A stretch of 43,084 bases of DNA, from the NCBI GenBank assembly GCA_035295745.1, contig DATGIL010000030.1, positions 1 to 43,084 on the forward strand. The letters run 5' to 3'. This DNA comes from JAIQFL01 sp035295745 (GTDB taxonomy: Bacteria > Acidobacteriota > Terriglobia > Bryobacterales > Bryobacteraceae). Below, piece after piece: positions 1 to 7,644 of this stretch (positions are counted from its first letter, which is position 1; each line of letters opens with the position of its first letter). The notes beneath the pieces were generated by a model, which saw only the letters and a list, made by a program, of their open reading frames with translations, had not been told where the DNA came from and ran no database searches. Both the position numbers and the translations under genes were made by a program.

Positions 1-138
1 GCGCTTACGAGCCGCGCGCGTCAGCAAGCGATCTTGACTGCTTTAGCGGGGTGGTGGCAACGCTCCCTCACGGTCGCGGCTCGTAAGCTACCTTCGCGGG
101 ATACGTGCGCTTGCGAGCCGCGCGCGTAAGCAAGCGAT
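1..138. repeat. REP-like repeat cluster, three units in alternating orientation
   Basis: Three related units of about 30 bp lie at 1-32 (plus), 61-90 (minus) and 107-138 (plus). The shared core is CGAGCCGCG, preceded by GCTTA or GCTTG and followed by a CGT-AG--AGCG tail. Units 1 and 3 differ at only two positions over 32 bp. The middle unit is the same motif inverted and more diverged. Alternating orientation gives large potential hairpins, as in REP/BIME elements. A fourth, partial unit lies at 2741-2764. No gene was recognised in the first 186 bases. Confidence 0.6.
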
Positions 139-240
139 TTGGCGATACGCAGGCGGACTTCTGAAAGCAAGTAATAGGACAGGCCGGTGACCTGCTCTCA
201 CATTGCTTGCACCTTTCTTTTTAAATCAGATAAAGAGATA

Positions 241-268
241 TATAATACCTGTATACTCCACGTGGAGG
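241..268 (+). promoter_or_regulatory. Candidate -10 box and ribosome binding site of the transketolase gene
   Basis: A perfect TATAAT lies at 241-246 in an AT-rich patch, and GGAGG lies at 264-268, five bases before GTG 274. No good -35 box is visible at 17 bases spacing. If this -10 is used, transcription starts near 252. That rules out the upstream in-frame ATG at 187 and fixes the start at 274. Confidence 0.55.
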
Positions 269-273
269 AAACC

Positions 274-2520
274 GTGCCCGTTGCCGTCAGCCGCTACCAG
301 CTTCTCGAACCAGGCGCCCTCGAAGCGCTCTCCGCCTGCGAACCCGAACGCCGCCAGTACCACGCCGAGGGAGGTGCATACCTCAACCTCCGGGGCCTTC
401 CGCTCGAGCCCTTGCCCGAGATCGATGAGGACAAGATCGCCAGCCTCTGCCGCATCGCACGCGGATTCGCCTTCGCGGCCGTAGACGCCGCGCAATCCGG
501 CCACCCCGGCGGATCCTCGTCCAAAACCGAGCAGGTGCTCACCCTCCTGCTCAGCGGGGCCCTGGCCTTCGACCCGCGCAATCCCAAGCATCCGGGACGC
601 GACCGCGTCGTCTGGTCCGCCGGCCACTGCACGCCCCTGTTCCATGCGCTCCTGTCGCTCATCTACGAGTCCTTACGCCAGAAGGGTGTCGTCCTCTCGC
701 AAGAGGCGGAACACGCGGCCGTCTATCCCGAGCAACTCCCGCGCTTCCGCCGATGGGGCGGCCCCAGCGGACATGTCGAGTCTACCTACGCGCTGGCCGA
801 CACCTCCACCGGCTCCTCCGGACATGGCTTCTCAGCCGGACTCGGCTTCGCCCTTCTGCACCGCTCCTGCGGACTGGCCACCCGCGCCTTCGTCATCGCG
901 GGCGATGCCGAAACCGAAGAGGGCATGAGCTATGAAGCGCGCAATCTCGCCTCCAATCTGGGAGTCCGCAACCTCACCGTCCTGCTCGATTACAACCGCT
1001 TCGGCATCGACGGCCCGATTGCCGAGGCGCTGCCCTTCCCGTACCTGAATCACTGGTTCTCGCAAGGCTGGAATATCATCGAGGCGGATGGCCACAACGT
1101 GCGCGAGCTCGCCTACGCATACCGGCTGGCCGCGCAAGGAATCGGCGACCGCCCTACGGTCGTCATTGCCCACACCACCAAAGGCCTGGCATATGGACGC
1201 CTGCGGGACTCGGCCGATTCGCACGGCACACCTCTCAAGCATGACGAATACGTCGAGGCCATGCGCGCTTTGGGCTTCGCGATCCCCGGCGTTGCTGGGA
1301 ATACAGCCGCCGACATCCGCGTCGTAGTCGATTCCCTCGCGGCCCGCGAACGCGATTACCTCGCAGCACGGCTCGAGGCCTCCGCCGCCGCGATTACTCC
1401 CGAACCGGAACTCGTCCACCGCATGGAGACCGCCCTCGCCGGCCGCCCGATCGCCGATTACACCAGCTTCGTCCGGCCCGACGTTCTTCCTCCGGAACTG
1501 GTCTTCAAAGAAGGCGATTCCGTGCCCACTCGCAAGGCCACGGAAGCATGGTTCGCCTGGGCAATGAAGCACACGGCCTTCTTCTACGTGGGCGCGGGCG
1601 ACCTGATGAAGTCGATCCTTACTGGCAAGGCGGAAAGTGTCTACGGCATCCAAACCCGCGACAACGTGCTCGGCCGCGGGCTTCGCTTCGGCATCGCCGA
1701 GCAGAATATGGCGCAGATGTCCACAGCGATCGGCCAGGACGTCCTGCCCGGCGGCTTCCGTCCGATGACCGCCTTCGCGACCTACGGCGTCTTCACACCG
1801 ATGATGGCGAATGGCGTCCGCATGACCTTGATCAACAACGAGCTCAATCCGCAGGCGCGCAGCTTCTTCATCATGTTGGCCGCCCACGATGGCCCCGAAA
1901 CCGGCGAGGACGGCCCGACCCATCACGGCCTCTTCTGGATGTCGCTGTTCACCGCCTATCCCGGCATTAAGGTCTACAAGCCCCTCGACGCGAACGAAGC
2001 CATCGAGATGCTGTTCTACGCGGCTACTCGCGGCGAGCCGATCGTCCTCTCTGCCGTTCGTCCCGGCACTCCCGTGCTCCATCGCGGCGATGGCGTGCCT
2101 CCCGCGCGTGAGGCCATCTATGGCGCATACGTCTTCAAGCCCTTCCGCCAGAACGGAAAGCCCAAAAAGGTCTTGGCGATCGCTGGCGGCCAGGTGATGG
2201 CCAATGTTCTGACGATCCTGCCCGAACTCGAGGAGCAGCACGACGTCAAGATCGTCGCCGTGACCTCGCCTCAGCTTTACGAGGAGTTGCGCCACACCGA
2301 CCCGCAGAAAGCATCCGCAATTCTGAGCGACGAAGAGCGCGCGTACGTGGTCGCGCTGCACAATGGCTGGCGCGGCTTCCTATACCCGTTCCTATTGCCT
2401 GCGGACCACACCACGCGAATCTTCGGCATGGACCAATTCTCCCGTTCCGGCAAGCCCGACGAAATCTACCGCGCCGCCGGATTCGACCCAGCCGGTCTGC
2501 GCCGCAAACTGTTACCGTAA
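274..2520 (+). CDS. tkt: Transketolase (ThDP-dependent)
   Basis: Predicted to transfer two-carbon ketol units between sugar phosphates in the pentose phosphate pathway, using thiamine diphosphate and Mg2+. The 748-residue product shows the family hallmarks: QSGHPGG and SAGHCTP near the N-terminus with the catalytic histidines, a ThDP/metal motif GDAETEEG followed by LDYNRFGIDG, then FGIAEQNMAQ and GEDGPTHHG of the pyrimidine domain, and a C-terminal transketolase domain. GTG 274 is chosen over ATG 187 because GGAGG stands five bases before it and a TATAAT lies between the two. The protein is longer than the usual 650-670 residues, with about 50 extra N-terminal residues, and has GDA where the motif is normally GDG. 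It stands alone. The family is secure; the exact sugar substrates are inferred. Confidence 0.9.
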   Translation: MPVAVSRYQLLEPGALEALSACEPERRQYHAEGGAYLNLRGLPLEPLPEIDEDKIASLCRIARGFAFAAVDAAQSGHPGGSSSKTEQVLTLLLSGALAFDPRNPKHPGRDRVVWSAGHCTPLFHALLSLIYESLRQKGVVLSQEAEHAAVYPEQLPRFRRWGGPSGHVESTYALADTSTGSSGHGFSAGLGFALLHRSCGLATRAFVIAGDAETEEGMSYEARNLASNLGVRNLTVLLDYNRFGIDGPIAEALPFPYLNHWFSQGWNIIEADGHNVRELAYAYRLAAQGIGDRPTVVIAHTTKGLAYGRLRDSADSHGTPLKHDEYVEAMRALGFAIPGVAGNTAADIRVVVDSLAARERDYLAARLEASAAAITPEPELVHRMETALAGRPIADYTSFVRPDVLPPELVFKEGDSVPTRKATEAWFAWAMKHTAFFYVGAGDLMKSILTGKAESVYGIQTRDNVLGRGLRFGIAEQNMAQMSTAIGQDVLPGGFRPMTAFATYGVFTPMMANGVRMTLINNELNPQARSFFIMLAAHDGPETGEDGPTHHGLFWMSLFTAYPGIKVYKPLDANEAIEMLFYAATRGEPIVLSAVRPGTPVLHRGDGVPPAREAIYGAYVFKPFRQNGKPKKVLAIAGGQVMANVLTILPELEEQHDVKIVAVTSPQLYEELRHTDPQKASAILSDEERAYVVALHNGWRGFLYPFLLPADHTTRIFGMDQFSRSGKPDEIYRAAGFDPAGLRRKLLP

Positions 2521-2903
2521 CGTGACCCGTACGGATGCCTCCGAAGCGCCCGGAAATGCGACCGCGCCGGTCGAAACTACGAACACCATGCGGAGGTCGA
2601 CACGCGCGCGAAAGGGCGGAAGAGTTCATTGCGGAGACACGGAGGCGCAGAGATTAACGCGAAGAAGAGCTGCAAGGAAACGCGTCTTCGCGGTGGTTTT
2701 GCTCTTTTACGATCGCGGTGTCTCGTTGCACGCGCAAATTGCGAGCCGCGCGCTAAAGTAAGCGTTCCTGCATCGAGTGGAGTGGAACACCAAAACGGGA
2801 CAGCTCAAGCGATGTAGTACGTGACCTTCAGTGATAAACGGTGGTACTTCTTGTGCGCTATGTGGCGTCCGTGTTCCGTACCCATCGGCGGTACTCTGGC
2901 GTA
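2521..2903. other. Intergenic region with dispersed-repeat fragments
   Basis: About 380 bases without a convincing gene. At 2631-2665 there is a purine-rich stretch (GCGGAGACACGGAGGCGCAG and following) of the sort that recurs between genes in some bacterial genomes. At 2741-2764 there is a diverged copy of the REP-like core (GCGAGCCGCGCGC then AAGCG) that clusters at 1-138. No clear terminator follows the transketolase stop. Confidence 0.5.
2741..2764 (+). repeat. REP-like unit, fourth copy
   Basis: GCGAGCCGCGCGC followed by TAAAGTAAGCG matches the plus-oriented units at 1-32 and 107-138 with a few changes in the tail. It lies downstream of the transketolase gene, so the repeats flank that gene on both sides. 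Confidence 0.5.
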
Positions 2904-3452
2904 ATGCGACCCCTTCGCTATTCCATCAACGTTACGTTGGACGGGTGCTGCGACCATCGTGTAATGATCCCGGACGAAGACTTGCATCGTCATGCCGTCG
3001 AGAACCTTCAGCAGGCCGATGCGCTCCTCTTTGGCCGGGTGATTTACGAAATGATGGAGGCGGCGTGGCGGCCGCCGGCGCCGGCGGGAGCGAGGCCCGA
3101 TTGGATGGAACCCTTCGCCCGGACGATCGACGCGGCAAAGAAATACGTCGTGTCGAGCACACTCGACCGGGTCGATTGGAACGCCGAGATCGTGCGCGGG
3201 GATCTTGGAAAGGCCGTTCAGCAGCTCAAGCGCGAGCCGGGCAAGGGACTGTTCACGGGCGGCGTGAAGCTCCCGCAGGCGTTGGCGGAGCTGGGGTTGA
3301 TCGATGAGTACGAGTTCGTGGTGCATCCCAGGCTAGCGGGCCGCGGGCCGACGTTGTTCGCGGGACTATCGAAGCCCGTCGACTTGAGGCTCGTGAGCCG
3401 GCTGGAGTTCGGTTCGGGAGCGGTGGCAATGCGGTATGAGCCGATAAGGTAG
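2904..3452 (+). CDS. Dihydrofolate reductase-like protein (RibD C-terminal domain family)
   Basis: A 182-residue single-domain protein of the RibD-C/DHFR fold, probably an NADPH-dependent reductase of unknown substrate. Visible signs are the start RYSINVTLDG, then ADALLFGRVIYEMM, the glycine-rich GLFTGGVKLPQALAELGLID segment typical of the cofactor-binding region, and an ending VSRLEFGSGAVAMRYEP. ATG 2904 is chosen because the family begins at this point; the reading frame extends upstream to 2841 without family resemblance. No strong ribosome binding site is seen. It has no same-strand partner close by, and its biological role cannot be told from context. Confidence 0.8.
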   Translation: MRPLRYSINVTLDGCCDHRVMIPDEDLHRHAVENLQQADALLFGRVIYEMMEAAWRPPAPAGARPDWMEPFARTIDAAKKYVVSSTLDRVDWNAEIVRGDLGKAVQQLKREPGKGLFTGGVKLPQALAELGLIDEYEFVVHPRLAGRGPTLFAGLSKPVDLRLVSRLEFGSGAVAMRYEPIR

Positions 3453-3806
3453 CCATTGGCGTTGTTAGCCCGAGTCGGCCCGAATCATGGAGCAGTTCGG
3501 ACCATGCCTTCCAAAGTCTCGACCAGTTGACTCTAATCAAGAATAATCTCTCGCGGCTCGCTAATTCCTCCCTTCCACCCCGCAATTAGGAAACAGGGAG
3601 GAGTGACCCGCTAATCGGCGTCTGGCGATCCGGGCACGGCGAGAGTCGGGAAAGGCTGCGAGCGGTCGGCGATTCGGACAGGCACTCCTCTGGCCGCGTC
3701 ACGCGCCCTCGGAGAGTGCTCGCTGCTTGGTGTGAATTCTCTTAATTAATGCGATTGGAACCACATTTAATGCGACGACGGCCATCACCAAAAAATAAGG
3801 AGCAAG
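3453..3806. other. Intergenic region with one inverted repeat
   Basis: About 350 bases without a gene. TCCTCCCT at 3566-3573 and AGGGAGGA at 3595-3602 form an 8-bp stem with a 21-base loop and no T-tract. A fragment resembling the REP core, inverted, lies at about 3549-3562. The last 80 bases are AT-richer and probably hold the promoter of the next gene, with TTTAAT at 3766-3771 as a possible -10 box, then AAGGAG at 3797-3802 before ATG 3807. Confidence 0.4.
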
Positions 3807-4826
3807 ATGATTCGAATAGCAGAAACCATTTCCATGACAGTTGTGTTGGCCGGCGTGCACTGTACGCTGGCCATAGGGCAGCAGCCCTCCACCATCCTCA
3901 CTATTGACGTCCAGAACGTCGTTGAGTACCAGGGTGACATCTCCGATCCATCGAAATTTGGGACCAATCCCAAAGTGACACCCTCAGCGGGGGTAGGGGT
4001 ATTTAGTGTCAACGTGGTCTTTGGGGACATTGTGGCCGTCAATGGCGAGCCGGCCAAAGGTGTATACGTCGGGCGACCAGTGGGGGTTGTCCTGACCCCG
4101 ACTCCCAAGGCTGGCCAAGCAATCGCCGACGCCGCGCACGCGTCGCTCCGGTCCCATACCTTCGAGATCTTGAAGAGCGACGGAACGCCCATCGGGACGA
4201 TGATGTCCTTTGGACTGGATGGGGGCCTGCCTCCCCCAGGGGCGCCATCTAATCCTGTCGCCGTGAGAGGGAATTACACGATTTTCGGCGGCACGGGAGC
4301 ATTTCTCGGCGCGCGGGGGGAACTGGTGCAGCGTCAGCAGAGTCTGGAAGCGGTTCCTCCTCGTGCGGCTTCGATGGCGGAGGATCCTGCTAACCGGCGC
4401 ACGAACGGAGGCGGAACGATTCGTTTTTTCCTGCATGTGATCCCGATGTCTGCGCCGCAAATCGCGACCAGCGCGGGCAGCCCAGCAGTGACGCACTCCA
4501 GCGATTTCACGCCGGTAACTGCCTCCAAGCCGGCTACCGCGGGGGAGATCCTGTCCCTCTTCGCGACCGGTCTGGGTCCCACGAATCCGGGCGTTGACCC
4601 CGGACAACCTTTTCCATCCAGTCCAGCGGCCGCAGTCAATTCGCCCGTGGACGTAACGGTCAATGGGAAACCCGCTGAGGTGCTGGCCGCAGTCGGATAT
4701 CCGGGCTCGGTGAACGGCTATCAGGTGAACTTTCGAGTACCTGCGGATGCGGCAAAAGGAGTGGCCACGATCCAGATCAGCGCAGCGTGGATTGCGGCCA
4801 CGCCGGTGAACATCACACTACAATGA
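3807..4826 (+). CDS. Secreted protein with Solibacter C-terminal domain (TIGR03437 type)
   Basis: A 339-residue exported protein of unknown function. It starts after AAGGAG (3797-3802) and has a signal-peptide-like N-terminus with a break near LAIGQQ. Residues about 30-200 look like a small beta-barrel; the segment NYTIFGGTGAFLGARGEL recalls the dirigent/allene-oxide-cyclase-like barrel. The last 100 residues carry the pattern of the Solibacter C-terminal domain: GEILSLFATGLGPTNPG, PVDVTVNGKPAEVL, GYQVNFRVP, and an ending in PVNITLQ. That domain is common on secreted acidobacterial proteins. The C-terminal call is fairly sure; the barrel assignment is tentative. Confidence 0.75.
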   Translation: MIRIAETISMTVVLAGVHCTLAIGQQPSTILTIDVQNVVEYQGDISDPSKFGTNPKVTPSAGVGVFSVNVVFGDIVAVNGEPAKGVYVGRPVGVVLTPTPKAGQAIADAAHASLRSHTFEILKSDGTPIGTMMSFGLDGGLPPPGAPSNPVAVRGNYTIFGGTGAFLGARGELVQRQQSLEAVPPRAASMAEDPANRRTNGGGTIRFFLHVIPMSAPQIATSAGSPAVTHSSDFTPVTASKPATAGEILSLFATGLGPTNPGVDPGQPFPSSPAAAVNSPVDVTVNGKPAEVLAAVGYPGSVNGYQVNFRVPADAAKGVATIQISAAWIAATPVNITLQ

Positions 4827-5308
4827 GCCCGGCCAGCGCATACGGCAGGCGGGAAACATGAGATCGACCGCAGAGCGTTCGTAGCGTAGCTATTGGGCTC
4901 TTGAGACTCCGTTGCGGCGGATTTCCACTTACCGGGATGCGCAGCCACCGACGCCTATAAGAGTGGGCGCTGCGTTTGGCGCTAGTTTTGAGATTGCGGC
5001 GGACGCCGCAAACAAGATGTAACCCCGTATAGCGCTTTTCAAGCCAGGTCAGAACGGATTTCTCACGCGAGTCGCGTCGCCGATCTGGCCTCGGCACGGT
5101 AGTGGTTCCCTGCATGGGGACACCTTATGAACACGCCGTTGCAGGCGCACTTGCGGCCCGGTTTACGCACCACGAGATGGCCACGGAGACGAATCGGCTC
5201 AACGTCCCGCCAAACGGCGGGGTGATTAGGGCTATTACCCCATCCAGGCACTCTGAAGGCCCTGGAAAGAACGACGACAAAGAGAAGCGAATTTCAAAGG
5301 AGAAGAAG
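4827..5308. other. Intergenic region and possible structured leader
   Basis: About 480 bases with no convincing gene; an open frame runs through it from 5102 into the next gene but lacks coding character before 5309. Two good hairpins are visible: TTGCGGC/GCCGCAA at 4994-5011 with a four-base loop, and CCCGCC/GGCGGG at 5206-5221 with loop AAAC. The second is followed by a weaker GGGTGAT/ATTACCC pairing. The second hairpin lies about 90 bases before the start codon, so it could be in the mRNA leader. No known riboswitch is recognised. Confidence 0.35.
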
Positions 5309-5884
5309 ATGAAAACACAAATCGGAACTTTCAGTAACAACTCAAAGATGAGAATCGCAGGCTTGGCACTTCTGGGCCTGCTTACACCGGCCGCGCCGTT
5401 CCTGGCAGCGGGTGACGGTCCCCACGACGCCGCGCACGCGCACGCGGTTCCCGCAAAGCTCGTTACCGCCGTTCGCAACGCCACCTTTCAGTACGCCGAC
5501 GTCAATGCCGCCACTGCGGCATCCTACCAGCCGTTGTTCGGTTGTGTGACCGGTCCGGATCATGGCGCGATGGGTGTGCACTACATCAACCTCTCCCTGT
5601 ATGGCGACGGGGCGATCGATGAATCGCGGCCCGAAGCGCTGATCTATGAGCCGTCTGGCGGCGGTCTGCAGTTGGTGGGCGTGGAGTACATTGTGGACTC
5701 CGCCACATGGCTGGCGCATCATAGCAGCCCACCGATGCTGGAGGGACAAGCGTTCCAGTTCGTCAGCAGCCCGAACCGCTACGGCTTGCCCGCCTTCTTC
5801 GAACTGCACGTGTGGGCCTGGCGTGACAACCCCGCCGGCGCCTTCGTGGACTGGAATAACGACGTGAGCTGTGAAGGTCAATAG
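5309..5884 (+). CDS. Exported hypothetical protein
   Basis: A 191-residue protein with a signal peptide: positively charged start, hydrophobic core IAGLALLGLLTPAAPFLAA and cleavage near AAG. ATG 5309 is chosen because AAAGGAG stands just before it; the frame open from 5102 is an artefact of the GC-rich leader. The mature part contains FGCVTGPDHGAMGVHYINLS, a run PEALIYEPSGGGLQLVGVEYIV, and FELHVWAW, with two cysteines in all (FGCV and VSCEG). I recognise this as a widespread family of exported proteins without known function. It stands alone and is followed by a cluster of hairpins. Confidence 0.7.
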   Translation: MKTQIGTFSNNSKMRIAGLALLGLLTPAAPFLAAGDGPHDAAHAHAVPAKLVTAVRNATFQYADVNAATAASYQPLFGCVTGPDHGAMGVHYINLSLYGDGAIDESRPEALIYEPSGGGLQLVGVEYIVDSATWLAHHSSPPMLEGQAFQFVSSPNRYGLPAFFELHVWAWRDNPAGAFVDWNNDVSCEGQ

Positions 5885-5889
5885 GTCCG

Positions 5890-5946
5890 CGCGAGAGCTC
5901 GCGTGACGAATTCAATTCGTGGGGCCAACTGTTTTCCGGTGGCCCC
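5890..5946 (+). terminator. Three consecutive hairpins after the 5309 gene
   Basis: Directly after the stop codon come three perfect stems: CGCGAG/CTCGCG (5890-5903), ACGAATT/AATTCGT (5906-5920) and GGGGCCA/TGGCCCC (5921-5946, 12-base loop). No clear T-tract follows, so this is not a textbook intrinsic terminator, but it probably ends or protects the transcript. Confidence 0.5.
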
Positions 5947-6132
5947 ATCTCCTCTCGCGTTTTGGCCCACCTCATCGAATCGCCGGAGGTTTATGCTTCG
6001 TCACTAGAACAGCCGGGGGCAGCGGCGGTCCTTTCCGGTAAGCTTTCCTCGGTTATCGGATATTCGTTGATCGGCCGGCGACGGCGTCTGGCGACTTTGC
6101 AGCCGATGGCGTTCCAAGCGCCGCGGGGGGCC

Positions 6133-7644
6133 CTATTGCCGGTGAAATGTTTTCGGATCTCCGTCGCCCACGCGATCGCCGGACAGCGGAAGGCCGCCCT
6201 GTGAGGTCATTTTCATGCCGGCGGCGCGATCGGCTCGCATCACGAAAGAGATTCGATTACGGGCGGACGAACGCGTTGTGAAAGTACCGTCCTCCTGCTT
6301 GAGAAGTCGTTCCGGCGCCTGCCCCCAAGCTTGAATCATCAACCTGCCATTCTCATTGAACACGCGGTAGGTTCTTCGGTATTGTGCGTAGGAATCGTGC
6401 AGGTTGGAAGGCACCTCCCCGGCGGTGAGGACAAAAGTCCCAGTCAACTGGCTGATTTCACCAGCGGAAATGGGGAGGTCGGCAGGCGGAGACATAGGCC
6501 GGGGTGCTGGCGATTGCGGAAGTTCTCGCAAGCCGAGGATCGCGCGCGCCAACGCCCTGGATATCGCGTAGGCGTTCTGTCCTTCCGTATTGGTGAGCAC
6601 CACGATCGTCAGTTGATCGGCCGGAAACTCGTACATACTGCCGCTGAATCCGAGCAGCGATCCGTGCTGGCCGATGCTGCGGTGGTCGTCTTCGTGATTC
6701 AGCGTGAGCGCCAATCCATAATGCATCTTCGGGTCTTGGGCGCTCATCTGTTCTGCCGCGCCTACGGCGGTAGCCATCATCCGGAACGTCTCGGGACGGA
6801 GGAGTCTCTTGTCCTCAATGGCGCGCCAGGTTTGATAAAGATCGCCGACCGTGCTGCAATACCGCAGGTCTGTGTTGTAGGCCATTCCATCCTCGTGAGC
6901 AAGGACATGGCCTTCGCCCAGCCGGTGGTACGCGCGGGACAATCCCCGGACCAGCGTGGAATCGTCGCAATAGACTGTGGACTTGACTCCAGCCGGGTTG
7001 AAGATATTCTGACGGACGAACTCCTCGTAGGTCTGTCCGCTGACCCGTTCCAGAATCGTGACCAGCAGTTGGAAGCCCGAAATCGACCAATCCCATTTCG
7101 TACCCGGTTCGTGAACCCACTTCTTGTCGGCATAGAGCGCCATGACCTCGTCCAATGCCTTCGGCTGACGGCTGGTGGCCTCGATCGGATCGCCGAGATA
7201 GTGGTAATCGACGATTCCCGACGTATGATTGAGTAACTGCCGGACGCTGACATGATGGCCTTGCAAGGGGAACTCCGGGACGAATTTGGAGATGTCGTCG
7301 TCGAGCGATAACTTGCCCCGTTCGACGAGTTGCATCACCGCGACACCGGTGAACGGCATCATCGGTCCGACGACTCCGTAGACTGTCTCCGCATTCGCCA
7401 ACGCGTCCAACCCGGCATCCGCAAACCCGTATCCCTTGTGAAGAATGATCTCATTCTTTTGCGCGACCAGAACGGAAGCGCCCACCACTCGTTCTTGCCC
7501 GATCACTCGTTTCACAATCGCGTCAAGATCGGCGGCGGAGTTCTGAGCAAAGATCGCTGGGCCGTAAATCAGCAGCAGCGCAATCAGCCGAAATTCCTGG
7601 CATCGCTGACGCCTTGGCGCCACGAAACATGAGTGTGTCGTCAT
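6133..7644 (-). CDS. Beta-lactamase/serine-hydrolase-fold protein lacking the SxxK motif (probable pseudoenzyme)
   Basis: A 503-residue exported protein of the class C beta-lactamase / D-aminopeptidase family. The signal peptide contains RLIALLLIYGPAIFAQ. The fold is clear from AVMQLVERGKLSLDDDISKF, VRQLLNHTSGI, the FQLLVTILERVSGQTYEEF helix and QHGSLLGFSG. The catalytic parts are missing: where the family has SxxK, about residue 80, this protein reads YGVVGPMMPFTG, and where YxN should stand it reads WDWSISG. The nucleotide sequence at 7351-7380 is clean. The HxG-like motif is kept (QHGS). About 120 extra C-terminal residues follow. The start is set at ATG 7644 because the frame upstream only mirrors the divergent amidase gene. 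Enzymatic activity by the usual mechanism is unlikely; a binding role is inferred. Confidence 0.75.
   Translation of the reverse strand: MTTHSCFVAPRRQRCQEFRLIALLLIYGPAIFAQNSAADLDAIVKRVIGQERVVGASVLVAQKNEIILHKGYGFADAGLDALANAETVYGVVGPMMPFTGVAVMQLVERGKLSLDDDISKFVPEFPLQGHHVSVRQLLNHTSGIVDYHYLGDPIEATSRQPKALDEVMALYADKKWVHEPGTKWDWSISGFQLLVTILERVSGQTYEEFVRQNIFNPAGVKSTVYCDDSTLVRGLSRAYHRLGEGHVLAHEDGMAYNTDLRYCSTVGDLYQTWRAIEDKRLLRPETFRMMATAVGAAEQMSAQDPKMHYGLALTLNHEDDHRSIGQHGSLLGFSGSMYEFPADQLTIVVLTNTEGQNAYAISRALARAILGLRELPQSPAPRPMSPPADLPISAGEISQLTGTFVLTAGEVPSNLHDSYAQYRRTYRVFNENGRLMIQAWGQAPERLLKQEDGTFTTRSSARNRISFVMRADRAAGMKMTSQGGLPLSGDRVGDGDPKTFHRQ

Noticed and set aside
832..2361. Long minus-strand open frame of 509 codons opposite the transketolase
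   Set aside because: The plus strand carries a clear transketolase over the whole stretch; the opposite frame is a by-product of high GC and resembles no family.
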